Part shown: positions 47,525 to 57,166 of the stretch, one piece after another
Layout of the letters: every line of letters begins with the position of its first letter
Position numbering within the stretch: the first letter of the stretch is position 1
Source: Verrucomicrobiota bacterium
GTDB taxonomy: Bacteria > Verrucomicrobiota > Verrucomicrobiia > Opitutales > Opitutaceae
Assembly: GCA_023426435.1 (NCBI GenBank)
Contig: JAFAAS010000107.1
Coordinates: 1-62,856, forward strand
Direction: 5' to 3'
Length of the DNA: 62,856 bases
The notes under the pieces: model-generated
Databases searched by the model: none
Told to the model about the DNA's origin: nothing
The model's input: the letters and a program-made list of their open reading frames with translations, nothing else
Translations under genes and position numbers: made by a program

Positions 47525-47863
47525 ATGCCCATCATCCAAGGAAAGAACGCCAACCGTCCCGCCAACGATTTCACCTACTGGGGCCTCGCCCGCTTCCAGC
47601 AGGGTGAACACAACATCACCGAGCCGCATTTTCACGACTGCGACGAATACGTCTTCATGATCGAGGGTCGCATGCACATGCGCTCCGAAGGGATCGACTA
47701 CATCCTCGAACCCAAGGACGTGCTCGTCACGCGCATGGGCGACGTCCACGAGGTCGTCGAGATCATCGAAGACACCGTTTACTTCTGGGCCGAAGGCCCC
47801 CTGCGCGGACTCAAACGCGAAGGCCATCTCGATCCCAAACTCCCGCGCTCTCCCGTATCATGA
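47525..47863 (+). CDS. Small cupin protein
   Basis: 112 aa with a single cupin barrel: Glu-Pro-His-Phe-His-Asp-Cys-Asp-Glu (first metal motif) and Gly-Asp-Val-His-Glu-Val (second). Such proteins are sugar isomerases, lyases or ligand sensors. No specific activity can be named. The TGA overlaps the ATG of the following Gfo/Idh/MocA gene by 4 bp, and the pair diverges from an AraC regulator across a 77-bp gap. Confidence 0.8.
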   Translation: MPIIQGKNANRPANDFTYWGLARFQQGEHNITEPHFHDCDEYVFMIEGRMHMRSEGIDYILEPKDVLVTRMGDVHEVVEIIEDTVYFWAEGPLRGLKREGHLDPKLPRSPVS

Positions 47864-48936
47864 AATCCATCACACTCTCCGAGCTCGGCCTCCCATCCCA
47901 ATTGCCGCTCCCTCAACGCCGCGACTGGCGCCTCGGCGTCATCGGTCTCGGCGGCATTTCCCGCGCCCACCTGCCCGCCTACCGCGCCGCCGGCTGGCAC
48001 GTCGTCGCCGCATCCGATCTCGATCCCGCTCAACGCGAGGCCGCCGCCCAGGACTTCGGCATCGCTTCACTTCACGAGGATTATCGTTCCGTGATCGACG
48101 ATCCGCGCGTGGAAGTGATTTCGCTCCTCACGCAACCGAGCGTGCGCGAAGAAATCGTCGCCGCCTGCGCCGCCGCCGGAAAACCGCTCCTCACCGAAAA
48201 ACCGCTCGCCCTCGATCTCGCCGCCTGCGAGCGCATGATCGCCGCCACCGCCGCCGCCCACCTTCCGTTCGCCGTCAGCCAAAACTACCGCTGGCTGCCC
48301 GCCCCGTTCGCCGCCCTCGACCTGATCCGCGCCGATTGGATCGGCCAGCCTTATTTCGCCAAGATCGAACTTCACGGCACGCAGGACCGCGACCTCGCCG
48401 AGCACCCGTTCTATAGCACGTGTCGCGATTTTCTCACCGTGCAATGGAACAGCCATCTCGCCGATCTCGTCCGCGGCTTCATGTCTCGCGACCCGCAACG
48501 CGTGCTCGCTCGCACCAGCCGCATGCCGCAACAGGCCTTCACGGCCGATAATTTCCTCACGAGCCTCATCGACTTCGGCCCCGAGGGCACCGCGCTGATC
48601 GTGCACAACGAATTGCATCGCGGCGGCCTCAACTCCAACGAGGTTCGCATCGAGGGCGACCAGGGCACGCTCAGTTTTCTGCTGTGGGGAAAATCGCTCA
48701 CGCTGCGCTCCGATCGTCTCGGCCCCGAACCTCGCGTGCTCGACTGCGCGCCGGCAGGTTTTCTCGACAGCTTCTGCGGCCCCATGGCCGACCTGTTGAT
48801 CTCCATCGAACAAGGACGCGAACCGCTCGTCAGCGCCCGTCGCAACATCGCCACCATTCGCCAGATTCTCGCCGAAGATCTCTCCGCGCGAAACCGCGCC
48901 AGATGGGAGCCGCTGCAACTCTCGCGCTGCACATAA
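47860..48936 (+). CDS. Gfo/Idh/MocA family oxidoreductase
   Basis: 358 aa. Rossmann motif Gly-Val-Ile-Gly-Leu-Gly-Gly-Ile-Ser, Thr-Glu-Lys-Pro-Leu-Ala, Gln-Asn-Tyr-Arg-Trp and a C-terminal domain with Asn-Ser-His-Leu-Ala-Asp. It would oxidise or reduce a sugar or polyol with NAD(P) in the cytoplasm. It is translationally coupled to the cupin gene. It is the fourth Gfo/Idh/MocA enzyme in the window, which points to several parallel sugar-oxidation routes. Confidence 0.88.
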   Translation: MKSITLSELGLPSQLPLPQRRDWRLGVIGLGGISRAHLPAYRAAGWHVVAASDLDPAQREAAAQDFGIASLHEDYRSVIDDPRVEVISLLTQPSVREEIVAACAAAGKPLLTEKPLALDLAACERMIAATAAAHLPFAVSQNYRWLPAPFAALDLIRADWIGQPYFAKIELHGTQDRDLAEHPFYSTCRDFLTVQWNSHLADLVRGFMSRDPQRVLARTSRMPQQAFTADNFLTSLIDFGPEGTALIVHNELHRGGLNSNEVRIEGDQGTLSFLLWGKSLTLRSDRLGPEPRVLDCAPAGFLDSFCGPMADLLISIEQGREPLVSARRNIATIRQILAEDLSARNRARWEPLQLSRCT

Positions 48937-49483
48937 GCACACCCCGACGCGGCGACCGCCAACTGGTCGCGCGCCGCAAATTCCCCGCTGCCCAATGCGC
49001 ATCAGCCGTTTGCGCGTGCGCCTTCCGGCAGGGCATTTTCTTACCGATGCCTCCTTAGGGAATCCCTGAGGCGAGTCCGAGCGGTTACCCGCCTTATACC
49101 CCCGGTAATGCGCCCGTGTTAGAACATTCATGGTCCGCTGCGCACGGCGAACACCTGTCGTTCTCCGTCTGCGCCGCGGGTTCTTCACGCCCGCTTCAAT
49201 GACTTCACTTTTCCCGCCGCGGCCGCACCCGCCGGTTCGGTTCCGCTTCTTCATCTCACGCGTTGTGCCATCTCACAACGCAAGCCCGCGGGCGTGTTCA
49301 ACCAGCCACACCCGCCCGCAGTCCCAGACGAATGAGGAGAGTTCCCGCGCGATCCGCAATTGGGCCCCTTCCTCTCTCATTCGATCAGGGAAAAGAGCAC
49401 GCCCTGCCGACGATCCCTCGCGGAGCATCCCTGTCCATCAGGCAAACCGTTCGGATGTCTCCGCTTCTTTCACTTCCCTTACA
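48937..49483 (+). other. 547-bp leader region before the giant secreted-protein gene
   Basis: No gene is supported here. It contains a perfect 8-bp hairpin at 49260-49281 (GCGTTGTG-CCATCT-CACAACGC), a GGGAATCCC dyad near 49055 and a second small dyad GCCCGCGGGC near 49288. The reading frame of the downstream gene is open through much of it, but no start in it leads to a signal peptide. A long 5' untranslated leader is possible; no known riboswitch was recognised. Confidence 0.5.
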
Positions 49484-52400
49484 ATGAATCTCCGCTGCTT
49501 CTTCGTCGCCGCGGTCGCCTTCCTCGCCGCCGCGACCGCTTCCGCTTACAACTTCTCTCTGAGCCAGCTGCAGGGCGTGACACTCACCCAGTCCACTTCC
49601 CTCCAATTCGGCCCCGATCACCGGCTCTACGTTTCCCAAGTCGACGGCTTGATCAAAGCGCTCACGATCCAACGTCTCGGGCCCAACAACTACCAGGTCA
49701 CCGCCACCGAGAATATCGAGCTGGTCAAAAATATCCCGAACTACGACGACAGCGGCATCCGTAATTTCGCCCTGAACAAGCGCCAGGTCACCGGCATCCT
49801 CGTCGTCGGCACCGCCGACAATCCCATCATCTACGTCAGCTCCAGCGATCCGCGCATCGGCGGCGGCAGCGGCGGCGAAAACGACCTCAATCTCGATACA
49901 AACTCCGGCATCATCTCGCGTCTCACGCGCGTGAACGGTTCCTGGACCAAGGTCGACATCGTCCGCGGCCTTCCCCGCTCCGAAGAAAATCACGCCAACA
50001 ACGGCCTGCAGCTCGATCCGGTCACCAACACGCTCTACGTCGCCCAAGGCGGCAACACCAACGCCGGCGGCCCTTCCATCAACTTCGCCTACATGGGCGA
50101 AACCGCCCTCGCCGCCGCGATCCTGTCCGTCGATCTCAACGCGATCGAAGCGCTCCCCATCAAGACCGACCCCTACGGCCAAAAATACCTCTACGATCTT
50201 CCCACGCTCAACGATCCCAACCCGTCCCGCGCGCACAATCCCGACGGCTCCGACGTCAACGATCCGTTCGGCGGCAACGACGGTCTCAACCAGGCGAAGC
50301 TCGTTCCCGGCGGTCCTGTCCAGGTTTACTCCCCGGGCTGGCGCAATCCCTACGATCTCGTCATCACCAAAACTCCCGGCCGCGAGGGGCGCATGTATTC
50401 CTTCGACAACGGCGCCAACGTCGGCTGGGGCGGCTATCCGAAAAACGAAGGTCCCGCCGGCACCGTCACCAATGAATACGTCGAGGGCGAACCGGGCATC
50501 GTCAACGACAAGGACGGCCTCTACCGCGTCACTCCCGGCTTCTATCGCGGCCACCCGAATCCTCTCCGCGCCAATCCCGCGGGCGCCGGTTGGTTCCACT
50601 TCGACTCATCCCAGCCACCCGGCTCGCAGAAAATCTTTTCGCTCACCCCGACATCCGACTGGCCCGCCGTTCCCGTTTCCATGGCCAACCCCGTCGAGGG
50701 CGACTTCCTTCTCCCGGGCGTCGCCGACGGCGCGCTCCTCACCTACACGGAGTCCACCAACGGTCTCACCGAATACGTCGCCACCAACTTCAACGGCGAA
50801 ATGCAGGGCAACCTCATCGCCGCCGGCTACGACGGCAAACTCCTCCGCATCGCGCTCTCCGCCGATGGCAACTCCGTCACCAACGGCGTCGAATTCCTCG
50901 CCACCGGTTTCGGCAACCAACCGCTCGATGTCACCGCCCCCGACCCCGGCCACGGCGCACCTTTCGTCGGCACCATCTGGGTCGTCCACTACTCGCCCGC
51001 CAAAATCACCATCCTCGAACCCGCCGACTTCGACTCGCCGGGCAGCTCCAATTGCACGGGCATCAACTCCTTCGACGTCGACGAGGATGGCGACGGCTTC
51101 AGCAACGCCGACGAAATCGCCAACAACTCCGATCCGTGCTCCGGCGCCATTCGTCCGCCCGACTTCGACGGCGACAATGTCTCCGATCTGCTCGATCCCG
51201 ACGACGACAACGACGGCATCCCCGACCTGCACGATCGCTTCCCGGTCGATCCGTTCAACGGCATCAATCTCGCAACGCCACTCCACTACGAGCTCTTCAA
51301 CGATTACGGCGTCGGCTTCTACGGCGTCGGTTTCACCGGGCTCATGATGAATCCGGGCGAAAATTATCTCCAGCGCCGCAGCCCCGATAACATCATCGCC
51401 GGCGGCACGGCGGGCCTCTTCACCATCGCACAGGCCGGCACCGGCACGCCGCGCGGCTCCGACAATTCCCAGAAGGACGCCTACCACTTCGCGATCCCGT
51501 CCAACGCCTACACGCCGCCTTACCTCGTCAGCATTCGGCTCGCCGGCCCGTTCTTCAGCAGCACGCCCACCGGCTCGCAGCGGCAGGGCGTTTACGTCGG
51601 CAACGGCGATCAGAACAACTACGTCTCCATCGCCCTCCACGCCAACAACGGCGCCGGCGGCATCGAGGTCGTGCACGAATCCGACGGATCCATCGTCGCC
51701 GAAACCATCTATCCTTTCCCCCAACTCGACGCGTCCTCGATCGTCGATGTCTTCTTCCAGATCGATCCAGCCAACGGCACGATCCTTCCGCTTTATCAAC
51801 TCGAGGGCGAATCCGCCCTCACCGCTCTGGGTTCGCCCATCGCCGTCGAGGGTTCGCTCCTCGACGCCATCGCCGGACCAAGCCCGCTCGCGATCGGCGC
51901 CTTCGCCAATCGCGGCAGCAGCGATCCCGCCTTCCCCGCCACATTCGACTACTTCGATGTCTCGCCGATCTCGTCGACCGCCATCGCCAAGATCACCGTC
52001 GACCCGTCCGGCTCCAACATGGCCACGTCGAGCACGTTCAACACCGGCTCCTTCAAAATCGAAAATCTCTCGACCGGCGGTCAGCAGATTCAACACGTCC
52101 ACATCGATATCGGCACGGCCGTGCTGCCCGATCTGGTATTCGACACCAACGGCGCCGCCGGCGATCCGGTCGCGAAAGACTTCACACCCAACAGCGCAAC
52201 GGGCGGTGTCGTTCTCGCCAGCGGCAGCGCAACGCAACCGCACAATGGCGTCGACGCCGACGACGGCTTCGACGCCGTCACAATGGATTTCTCCGCTTTC
52301 CCCGCGAACGGCGTCTTCACGTTCTCCATCGATATCGATCCCAACAACGTCAAGGGCGTCGCCCAACCCGGCGAACGCGACTCCGCCAGCGTCTCCGGCC

Positions 52401-55400
52401 TCGAACTCGCCGGCGCCACCGCCACCGTCACGTTCGACGACGGCTCCACTTTCCGCACGCGTCTCGCCCGCATCGAAAACAGCGTCGACGGTGCCTACGG
52501 CTGGCTTCGCGCCGACCAACCGCCGCAACCTTCCCTCGCCATCATCGGCCAGACGTCGCCGTTCACCACGAACCAAGCCGCCCAAACCGTCCGCGTCTTC
52601 GGCCCTCCCGGCCTCAACGTCTCGCTCGTGATCCTCGAATCCGGTCTCTACCTCGGCGGCGTCCCGGGCGGCGGCTACAACGTTCAGCCTTACGACACCA
52701 ACACGATCATCAAGGTCACCGAAAAGTCCGCCGTGATCGCCGAGCCGGGCTACATCGACATCCCGGTCACGCTCACGCAAACCGAGCTCAAGGCCGGCTA
52801 CAACTTGATCACCGCCACGCTCGCTTCCGGCACGATCAAGGGTCCCGCTTCACGCACGCTCATCGCGCGCTACGATCCGACGTTCACCGGCGGCGACACC
52901 CAGCCGCCCACCGCGCCCGGCAATCTCGCCGCGTCGAGCGTCACGTCCCGCAGCGTGTCTCTCAGCTGGTCCGCATCGACCGACAACGTCGGCGTCGTCG
53001 CCTACGACGTGCTGCGCAACGGCGCTCTGCTCACCACCGTATTGGCGCTCAACTACACCGACATCGGCCTCGATCCGAACACCGCGGTGAACTACTCCGT
53101 CGTCGCGCGCGACCCGACCGGCAACACCTCTCCCGCCGCGACCACGTCCGCCACCACCCTTCCCCGCGGCGACGTCGCGCTTCGCGTCAACGTGGGCGGG
53201 CCGTCGTTCGTCGACAGCTTCGGCGCCAGCTGGGCCGCCGATCACGGCTCCAACACCGGCATGACGTCGAGCACCACGCAATCGATCGATCGGACCGTCG
53301 ACGACACGATCTTCAAAACCCGCCGCCTCGACTCCCAAGCCTCCGCGCCCGACTTGATCTATTCGTTCAACGTCCCGAACGGCGATTACGAGGTTCAGCT
53401 CTTCTTCTCCGAAAACGACACCGCCAACGCCGCCGTCGGCAAACGTCTCTTCGACGTCTTCCTCGAGGACGTCCTCGCGCTCGACAACTTCGACATCTTC
53501 GCCAGCGCCGGCGCGCCGTTCACCGCCGTCATCGCCACCGTGACCACATCGGTCGCCGACGGTCAGCTCAACATCCACTTCGACCGCGTCACCGGCAATC
53601 CTCAGGTCAACGCGATCAAGGTCATCGCGCTCCCGCCCGCCGAAAGCATCCCGCCGTCCACCCCGGGCAATCTCCACACCGTCAACATCACCGCCAGCGC
53701 CATCAGCCTCGAATGGGATGAATCCACCGACAACGTCGGGGTCACCGGGTATCAGATTTCCCGTGACGGCATCGTCGTTCAAACGGTCTCCGGGCTCTCG
53801 TTCACCGACACCGGCCTCGCCGCCAACACGACCTATCACTACGAGGTCAGCGCTCGCGACGCCGCCGGCAACTTCTCCGAGCCCGCCGCGCTGAGCGCCA
53901 CCACGCTCGAACCTTCGGGCAACGACACCACACCGCCATCCGCGCCCGGCCCGCTCGCTTTCTCGAGCGTCACCGCCACGTCGGTCACGCTTACTTGGGC
54001 CGCCGCCACCGACGACGTCGGCGTCACCGGCTATCGCATCTCGCGCGATGGCGTGCTGCTCGACACCACGTCCGCCCTCACCTTCACCGACGCCGATCTG
54101 TCACCAAATACCGAATACGACTACTCGGTCGTCGCCATCGACGCCGTGAACAACGCTTCCGCCCCCAGCGCCGGCAGCATCACCACCGCCAGCGCCCCCA
54201 CCCCCAACGCCATTCGCATCAACGCCGGGGGCGGATCCTACACCGACAGCTTCGGCAACACGTGGGCCGCCGACACCGGCTACAACACCGGCACCGCCAA
54301 AGCCTGGCCCAACACGCTCACCGTCAGCGGCACGAGCGATCCCGTCCTGTTCCGCAGCGAGCGCTACGACCCCACGCCCAATCCCGAGCTTTCGTATGAT
54401 CTCAACGTCCCCAACGGCACTTACCTCGTTCGCCTCCACATGGCCGAGACGTTCGCGAACACGTCGGGCCCCGGCTTGCGCGTTTTCGACATCGATATCC
54501 AGGGCGCGCGCGCCTTCGAAGATGTCGACATCTTCGTCCGCGCCGGCGGCGCCAACATCGCCGTCGCCCTCGAAAAGACCGTCACGGTGTCGTCCGGCAA
54601 ACTGACGATCGATTTCTTTCACCAGGTCGAAAACCCGAAGGTCAACGCGATCGAAATCATCCCCACCGGCGGCACGCCGGCCGACACCCAGCCGCCCTCC
54701 CAACCGGGCCCGCTTGCGTTCACCAACGTGAGCGCCACCAGCGTCACCCTCGACTGGACCGCGTCCACCGACAACGTCGGCGTCACCGCCTATCGCGTCT
54801 CGCGCAACGGCACCCAGATCGGCGCCACCGCCACGTTGTCGTTCACCGATGCCACCGTCGCCAGCAACACCACCTACTCGTATTCCGTCGTCGCCGTCGA
54901 CGCCGCCGGCAATGTCTCCACCGCGCGCACCGGCTCCGTCACCACCGACCCCGCCCCGCCCGCGCCCAATATCGCCCTCCGCATCAACGCCGGCGGCCCC
55001 ACCTACGTGGACTCGACCGGCAACACGTGGTCCGCAGATTTTGGATACAACGCCGGCAAGGCTTCCAACGACGCCGCCACCGTCACCGGCACGCCCGATC
55101 CGCAACTCTTCAAGACCCTGCGTTTCGACGATGTCGCGCCCCCGCACCTCGTTTACGCCTTCAATGTTCCCAACGGCGACTACCTCGTTCGCTTGCACAT
55201 GGCCGAGACCAGCGGCAGCGCGAAAGCCCCCGGCAAACGTATCTTCGACATCGATATTCAAGACCTTCGCGCGTTCGACGACGTCGACATCTTCGTCCTC
55301 GCCGGCGGCGCCAACAAAGCCCTCATCCTCGAATCCGAAGCCGAGGTCACCAACGGCCAGATCGCCATCAAGCTGATCCCGCAGGTCAACGTGTCGCGCA

Positions 55401-56185
55401 TCCACGCGCTCGAAATCCTCTCGCTCGATTCCGCCGACGACGAACCGCCGTCCGCTCCCGGCCCGCTCGCCTTCAGCGAGGTCACGCCTTCGAGCGTCAC
55501 CGTGAGCTGGCCCGCCGCCACCGACAATGTCGGCGTGATCGGCTACGTCGTTTCCCGCAACGGCACCGTCCTCGGCTCCGTCGCGGGCACGAGTTACACC
55601 GACACCACCGTCAGCCCGTCGACCAACTACACTTACTCCATCGTCGCCTTCGACGCCGCCGACAACCTCTCCTCTCCCCGCACCGGAAACATCGTCACGC
55701 CCGCTGCCGGCGGAAACCTTCCGAGCATCCGCGTCAACGCCGGCGGCCCCGCCTACGTCGACTCCGCCGGCCACACGTGGTCCGCCGATTTTGGATACAA
55801 CGCCGGCAAATCCTCCACCGACTCCGCCACCGTCACCGGCACACCCGATCCGCAGCTCTTCAAAACCCTGCGCTTCGACGACAAGCCCAACCTGCCCGAC
55901 CTCATCTACACCTTCGATATCCCCAACGGCACGTATCTCGTCCGACTCCTCACCGCCGAAACCAGCGGCACCAACAAGGCGCCCGGTAAACGCGTCTTCG
56001 ATATCGAGATCCAAAACCAGCGCGCCTTCGACGATGTCGACATCTTCGTCCTCGCCGGCGGCGGCAACAAAGCCCTCACACTCGAAAAAGAAACGACCGT
56101 CACCAACGGCCAGATCTCCCTCCGTTTCATCCCGCAGGTGAACCTCCCGCGCGTCCACGCCATCGAAATCGTGCCCGCGCAATAA
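49484..56185 (+). CDS. Giant secreted propeller / FN3 / malectin protein
   Basis: 2233 aa. Signal peptide 1-21 (ends Thr-Ala-Ser-Ala). Residues about 25-520 form a propeller resembling sorbosone/PQQ-type dehydrogenases (Ser-Pro-Gly-Trp-Arg-Asn-Pro-Tyr-Asp, Asn-Val-Gly-Trp-Gly). About 533-592 are Asp-rich thrombospondin-3-type calcium repeats. About 592-1139 form beta-sandwich regions. Then FN3 (1139-1230), malectin (1233-1382), two FN3 (1387-1572), malectin (1574-1726), FN3 (1732-1824), malectin (1827-1980), FN3 (1985-2075) and malectin (2078-2233) complete the chain, with no membrane anchor or sorting signal. Malectin domains bind di- or oligosaccharides, so it is probably a glycan-binding exo-protein or sugar oxidase. 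Malectin 3 and 4 are very similar even at DNA level. Confidence 0.85.
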   Translation: MNLRCFFVAAVAFLAAATASAYNFSLSQLQGVTLTQSTSLQFGPDHRLYVSQVDGLIKALTIQRLGPNNYQVTATENIELVKNIPNYDDSGIRNFALNKRQVTGILVVGTADNPIIYVSSSDPRIGGGSGGENDLNLDTNSGIISRLTRVNGSWTKVDIVRGLPRSEENHANNGLQLDPVTNTLYVAQGGNTNAGGPSINFAYMGETALAAAILSVDLNAIEALPIKTDPYGQKYLYDLPTLNDPNPSRAHNPDGSDVNDPFGGNDGLNQAKLVPGGPVQVYSPGWRNPYDLVITKTPGREGRMYSFDNGANVGWGGYPKNEGPAGTVTNEYVEGEPGIVNDKDGLYRVTPGFYRGHPNPLRANPAGAGWFHFDSSQPPGSQKIFSLTPTSDWPAVPVSMANPVEGDFLLPGVADGALLTYTESTNGLTEYVATNFNGEMQGNLIAAGYDGKLLRIALSADGNSVTNGVEFLATGFGNQPLDVTAPDPGHGAPFVGTIWVVHYSPAKITILEPADFDSPGSSNCTGINSFDVDEDGDGFSNADEIANNSDPCSGAIRPPDFDGDNVSDLLDPDDDNDGIPDLHDRFPVDPFNGINLATPLHYELFNDYGVGFYGVGFTGLMMNPGENYLQRRSPDNIIAGGTAGLFTIAQAGTGTPRGSDNSQKDAYHFAIPSNAYTPPYLVSIRLAGPFFSSTPTGSQRQGVYVGNGDQNNYVSIALHANNGAGGIEVVHESDGSIVAETIYPFPQLDASSIVDVFFQIDPANGTILPLYQLEGESALTALGSPIAVEGSLLDAIAGPSPLAIGAFANRGSSDPAFPATFDYFDVSPISSTAIAKITVDPSGSNMATSSTFNTGSFKIENLSTGGQQIQHVHIDIGTAVLPDLVFDTNGAAGDPVAKDFTPNSATGGVVLASGSATQPHNGVDADDGFDAVTMDFSAFPANGVFTFSIDIDPNNVKGVAQPGERDSASVSGLELAGATATVTFDDGSTFRTRLARIENSVDGAYGWLRADQPPQPSLAIIGQTSPFTTNQAAQTVRVFGPPGLNVSLVILESGLYLGGVPGGGYNVQPYDTNTIIKVTEKSAVIAEPGYIDIPVTLTQTELKAGYNLITATLASGTIKGPASRTLIARYDPTFTGGDTQPPTAPGNLAASSVTSRSVSLSWSASTDNVGVVAYDVLRNGALLTTVLALNYTDIGLDPNTAVNYSVVARDPTGNTSPAATTSATTLPRGDVALRVNVGGPSFVDSFGASWAADHGSNTGMTSSTTQSIDRTVDDTIFKTRRLDSQASAPDLIYSFNVPNGDYEVQLFFSENDTANAAVGKRLFDVFLEDVLALDNFDIFASAGAPFTAVIATVTTSVADGQLNIHFDRVTGNPQVNAIKVIALPPAESIPPSTPGNLHTVNITASAISLEWDESTDNVGVTGYQISRDGIVVQTVSGLSFTDTGLAANTTYHYEVSARDAAGNFSEPAALSATTLEPSGNDTTPPSAPGPLAFSSVTATSVTLTWAAATDDVGVTGYRISRDGVLLDTTSALTFTDADLSPNTEYDYSVVAIDAVNNASAPSAGSITTASAPTPNAIRINAGGGSYTDSFGNTWAADTGYNTGTAKAWPNTLTVSGTSDPVLFRSERYDPTPNPELSYDLNVPNGTYLVRLHMAETFANTSGPGLRVFDIDIQGARAFEDVDIFVRAGGANIAVALEKTVTVSSGKLTIDFFHQVENPKVNAIEIIPTGGTPADTQPPSQPGPLAFTNVSATSVTLDWTASTDNVGVTAYRVSRNGTQIGATATLSFTDATVASNTTYSYSVVAVDAAGNVSTARTGSVTTDPAPPAPNIALRINAGGPTYVDSTGNTWSADFGYNAGKASNDAATVTGTPDPQLFKTLRFDDVAPPHLVYAFNVPNGDYLVRLHMAETSGSAKAPGKRIFDIDIQDLRAFDDVDIFVLAGGANKALILESEAEVTNGQIAIKLIPQVNVSRIHALEILSLDSADDEPPSAPGPLAFSEVTPSSVTVSWPAATDNVGVIGYVVSRNGTVLGSVAGTSYTDTTVSPSTNYTYSIVAFDAADNLSSPRTGNIVTPAAGGNLPSIRVNAGGPAYVDSAGHTWSADFGYNAGKSSTDSATVTGTPDPQLFKTLRFDDKPNLPDLIYTFDIPNGTYLVRLLTAETSGTNKAPGKRVFDIEIQNQRAFDDVDIFVLAGGGNKALTLEKETTVTNGQISLRFIPQVNLPRVHAIEIVPAQ

Positions 56186-56211
56186 AGCACGGCCGGCCCC
56201 GTTGTAACCCC

Positions 56212-56236
56212 GTAGGTTGCGCGCTCGCCGCGCAAC
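56212..56236. repeat. Palindrome family C, copy 2
   Basis: GTAGGTTGCGCG-CTCGC-CGCGCAAC, 26 bp after the stop of the giant gene; it differs from 3544-3568 at one loop base. Confidence 0.78.
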
Positions 56237-56303
56237 TCACCTTCCTTTCGACGTCCGCCCGCACTGACACCCTTCGCAAAAATAAAAGCTGTCACCTCCG
56301 CCC

Positions 56304-56331
56304 GCATTGGTTCGACTAGCCGCACCAATGC
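56304..56331. promoter_or_regulatory. Inverted repeat over the start codon of the FAH-family gene
   Basis: GCATTGG (56304-56310) and CCAATGC (56325-56331) are perfect reverse complements with a 14-bp spacer; the right arm contains the ATG. This could be an operator or an RNA hairpin hiding the start. Confidence 0.35.
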
Positions 56332-57164
56332 CCACCCCCATCCGTCTCTTCTCCACGCCTTCCGGCCTCGTTCTCGAATCCGCCGGCACCTATCGCCAGG
56401 CTCCTGCGTCCTTCACGATCGACGCACTCTTCGCTTCCGCCGATCCGCACGCCGCGATCGCGACCGCATTCTCCTCCGGCACGCCCGCGTCGGCGCCCAC
56501 CGAACTCAGCGCCCCCATCGCCTCCCAGGAAATCTGGGCCGCGGGCGTCACCTACCTCCGCAGCATGACCGCCCGCATGGAGGAATCCAAAGACGCCGGC
56601 GGCGGCACTTTCTACGATCGCGTTTACTCCGCCGACCGCCCCGAACTCTTCTTTAAAGGCAACGCCCTCCGCACCGCCGCTCCCGGCCGCGATGTCCGCA
56701 TCCGCGCCGACTCCAAGTGGAACGTCCCCGAGCCCGAGCTCACGCTCGCCATCAACTCCGCCGGCAAAATCTTCGGCTACACCGTCGGCAACGACATGTC
56801 CTCCCGCGACATCGAGGGCGAAAATCCCCTCTACCTTCCGCAGGCCAAAGTTTACGCCGGTTCCTCCGCCCTCGGCCCGTCCATCGTCGTCACCCCGGAC
56901 CTGCCATCCCCCGACACCGCCATCGCCATCGAAATCCGTCGCGACAACGCCACGGTTTTCTCCGGCGAAACCACCGTCGGTCGCATCAAACGCCCGCTGC
57001 CGTCCCTTGCGGAATGGCTCTTCCGCGACCAGACTTTCCCGCACGGCTGCTTCCTCATGACGGGCACCGGCATCGTCCCGCCCGACAACTTCACGCTCCG
57101 CAGCCGCGACGAGGTCCGCATCACCATCGAACCCGTCGGCACCCTCATCAACACCATCGCCTGA
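56328..57164 (+). CDS. FAH-family dehydratase (2-keto-3-deoxy-pentonate dehydratase)
   Basis: 278 aa. Fumarylacetoacetate-hydrolase fold: Gly-Val-Thr-Tyr, Glu-Leu-Phe-Phe-Lys, Glu-Pro-Glu-Leu (metal-binding Glu residues), Tyr-Thr-Val-Gly-Asn-Asp-Met-Ser-Ser-Arg-Asp and the closing Leu-Met-Thr-Gly-Thr-Gly-Ile-Val. In the Weimberg route an FAH-fold enzyme (XylX or KdaD) dehydrates 2-keto-3-deoxy-D-xylonate/arabinonate to 2-oxoglutarate semialdehyde, and the next two genes encode its expected partners. The length is near the archaeal KdaD (about 295 aa). It ends 2 bp before the aldehyde dehydrogenase start. The same fold could also serve the L-rhamnose route, but the neighbours favour pentonate. 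Confidence 0.85.
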   Translation: MPTPIRLFSTPSGLVLESAGTYRQAPASFTIDALFASADPHAAIATAFSSGTPASAPTELSAPIASQEIWAAGVTYLRSMTARMEESKDAGGGTFYDRVYSADRPELFFKGNALRTAAPGRDVRIRADSKWNVPEPELTLAINSAGKIFGYTVGNDMSSRDIEGENPLYLPQAKVYAGSSALGPSIVVTPDLPSPDTAIAIEIRRDNATVFSGETTVGRIKRPLPSLAEWLFRDQTFPHGCFLMTGTGIVPPDNFTLRSRDEVRITIEPVGTLINTIA

Positions 57165-57166
57165 TC

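Noticed and set aside
48937..49483. Known riboswitch in the leader of the giant gene
   Set aside because: I could not match any conserved core of the cobalamin, SAM, glycine or c-di-GMP classes; only generic dyads are visible.
52900..56185. Regularly spaced similar blocks, considered as a CRISPR-like or satellite array
   Set aside because: They are FN3 and malectin coding modules of one frame, with long diverged units and no short identical repeats.
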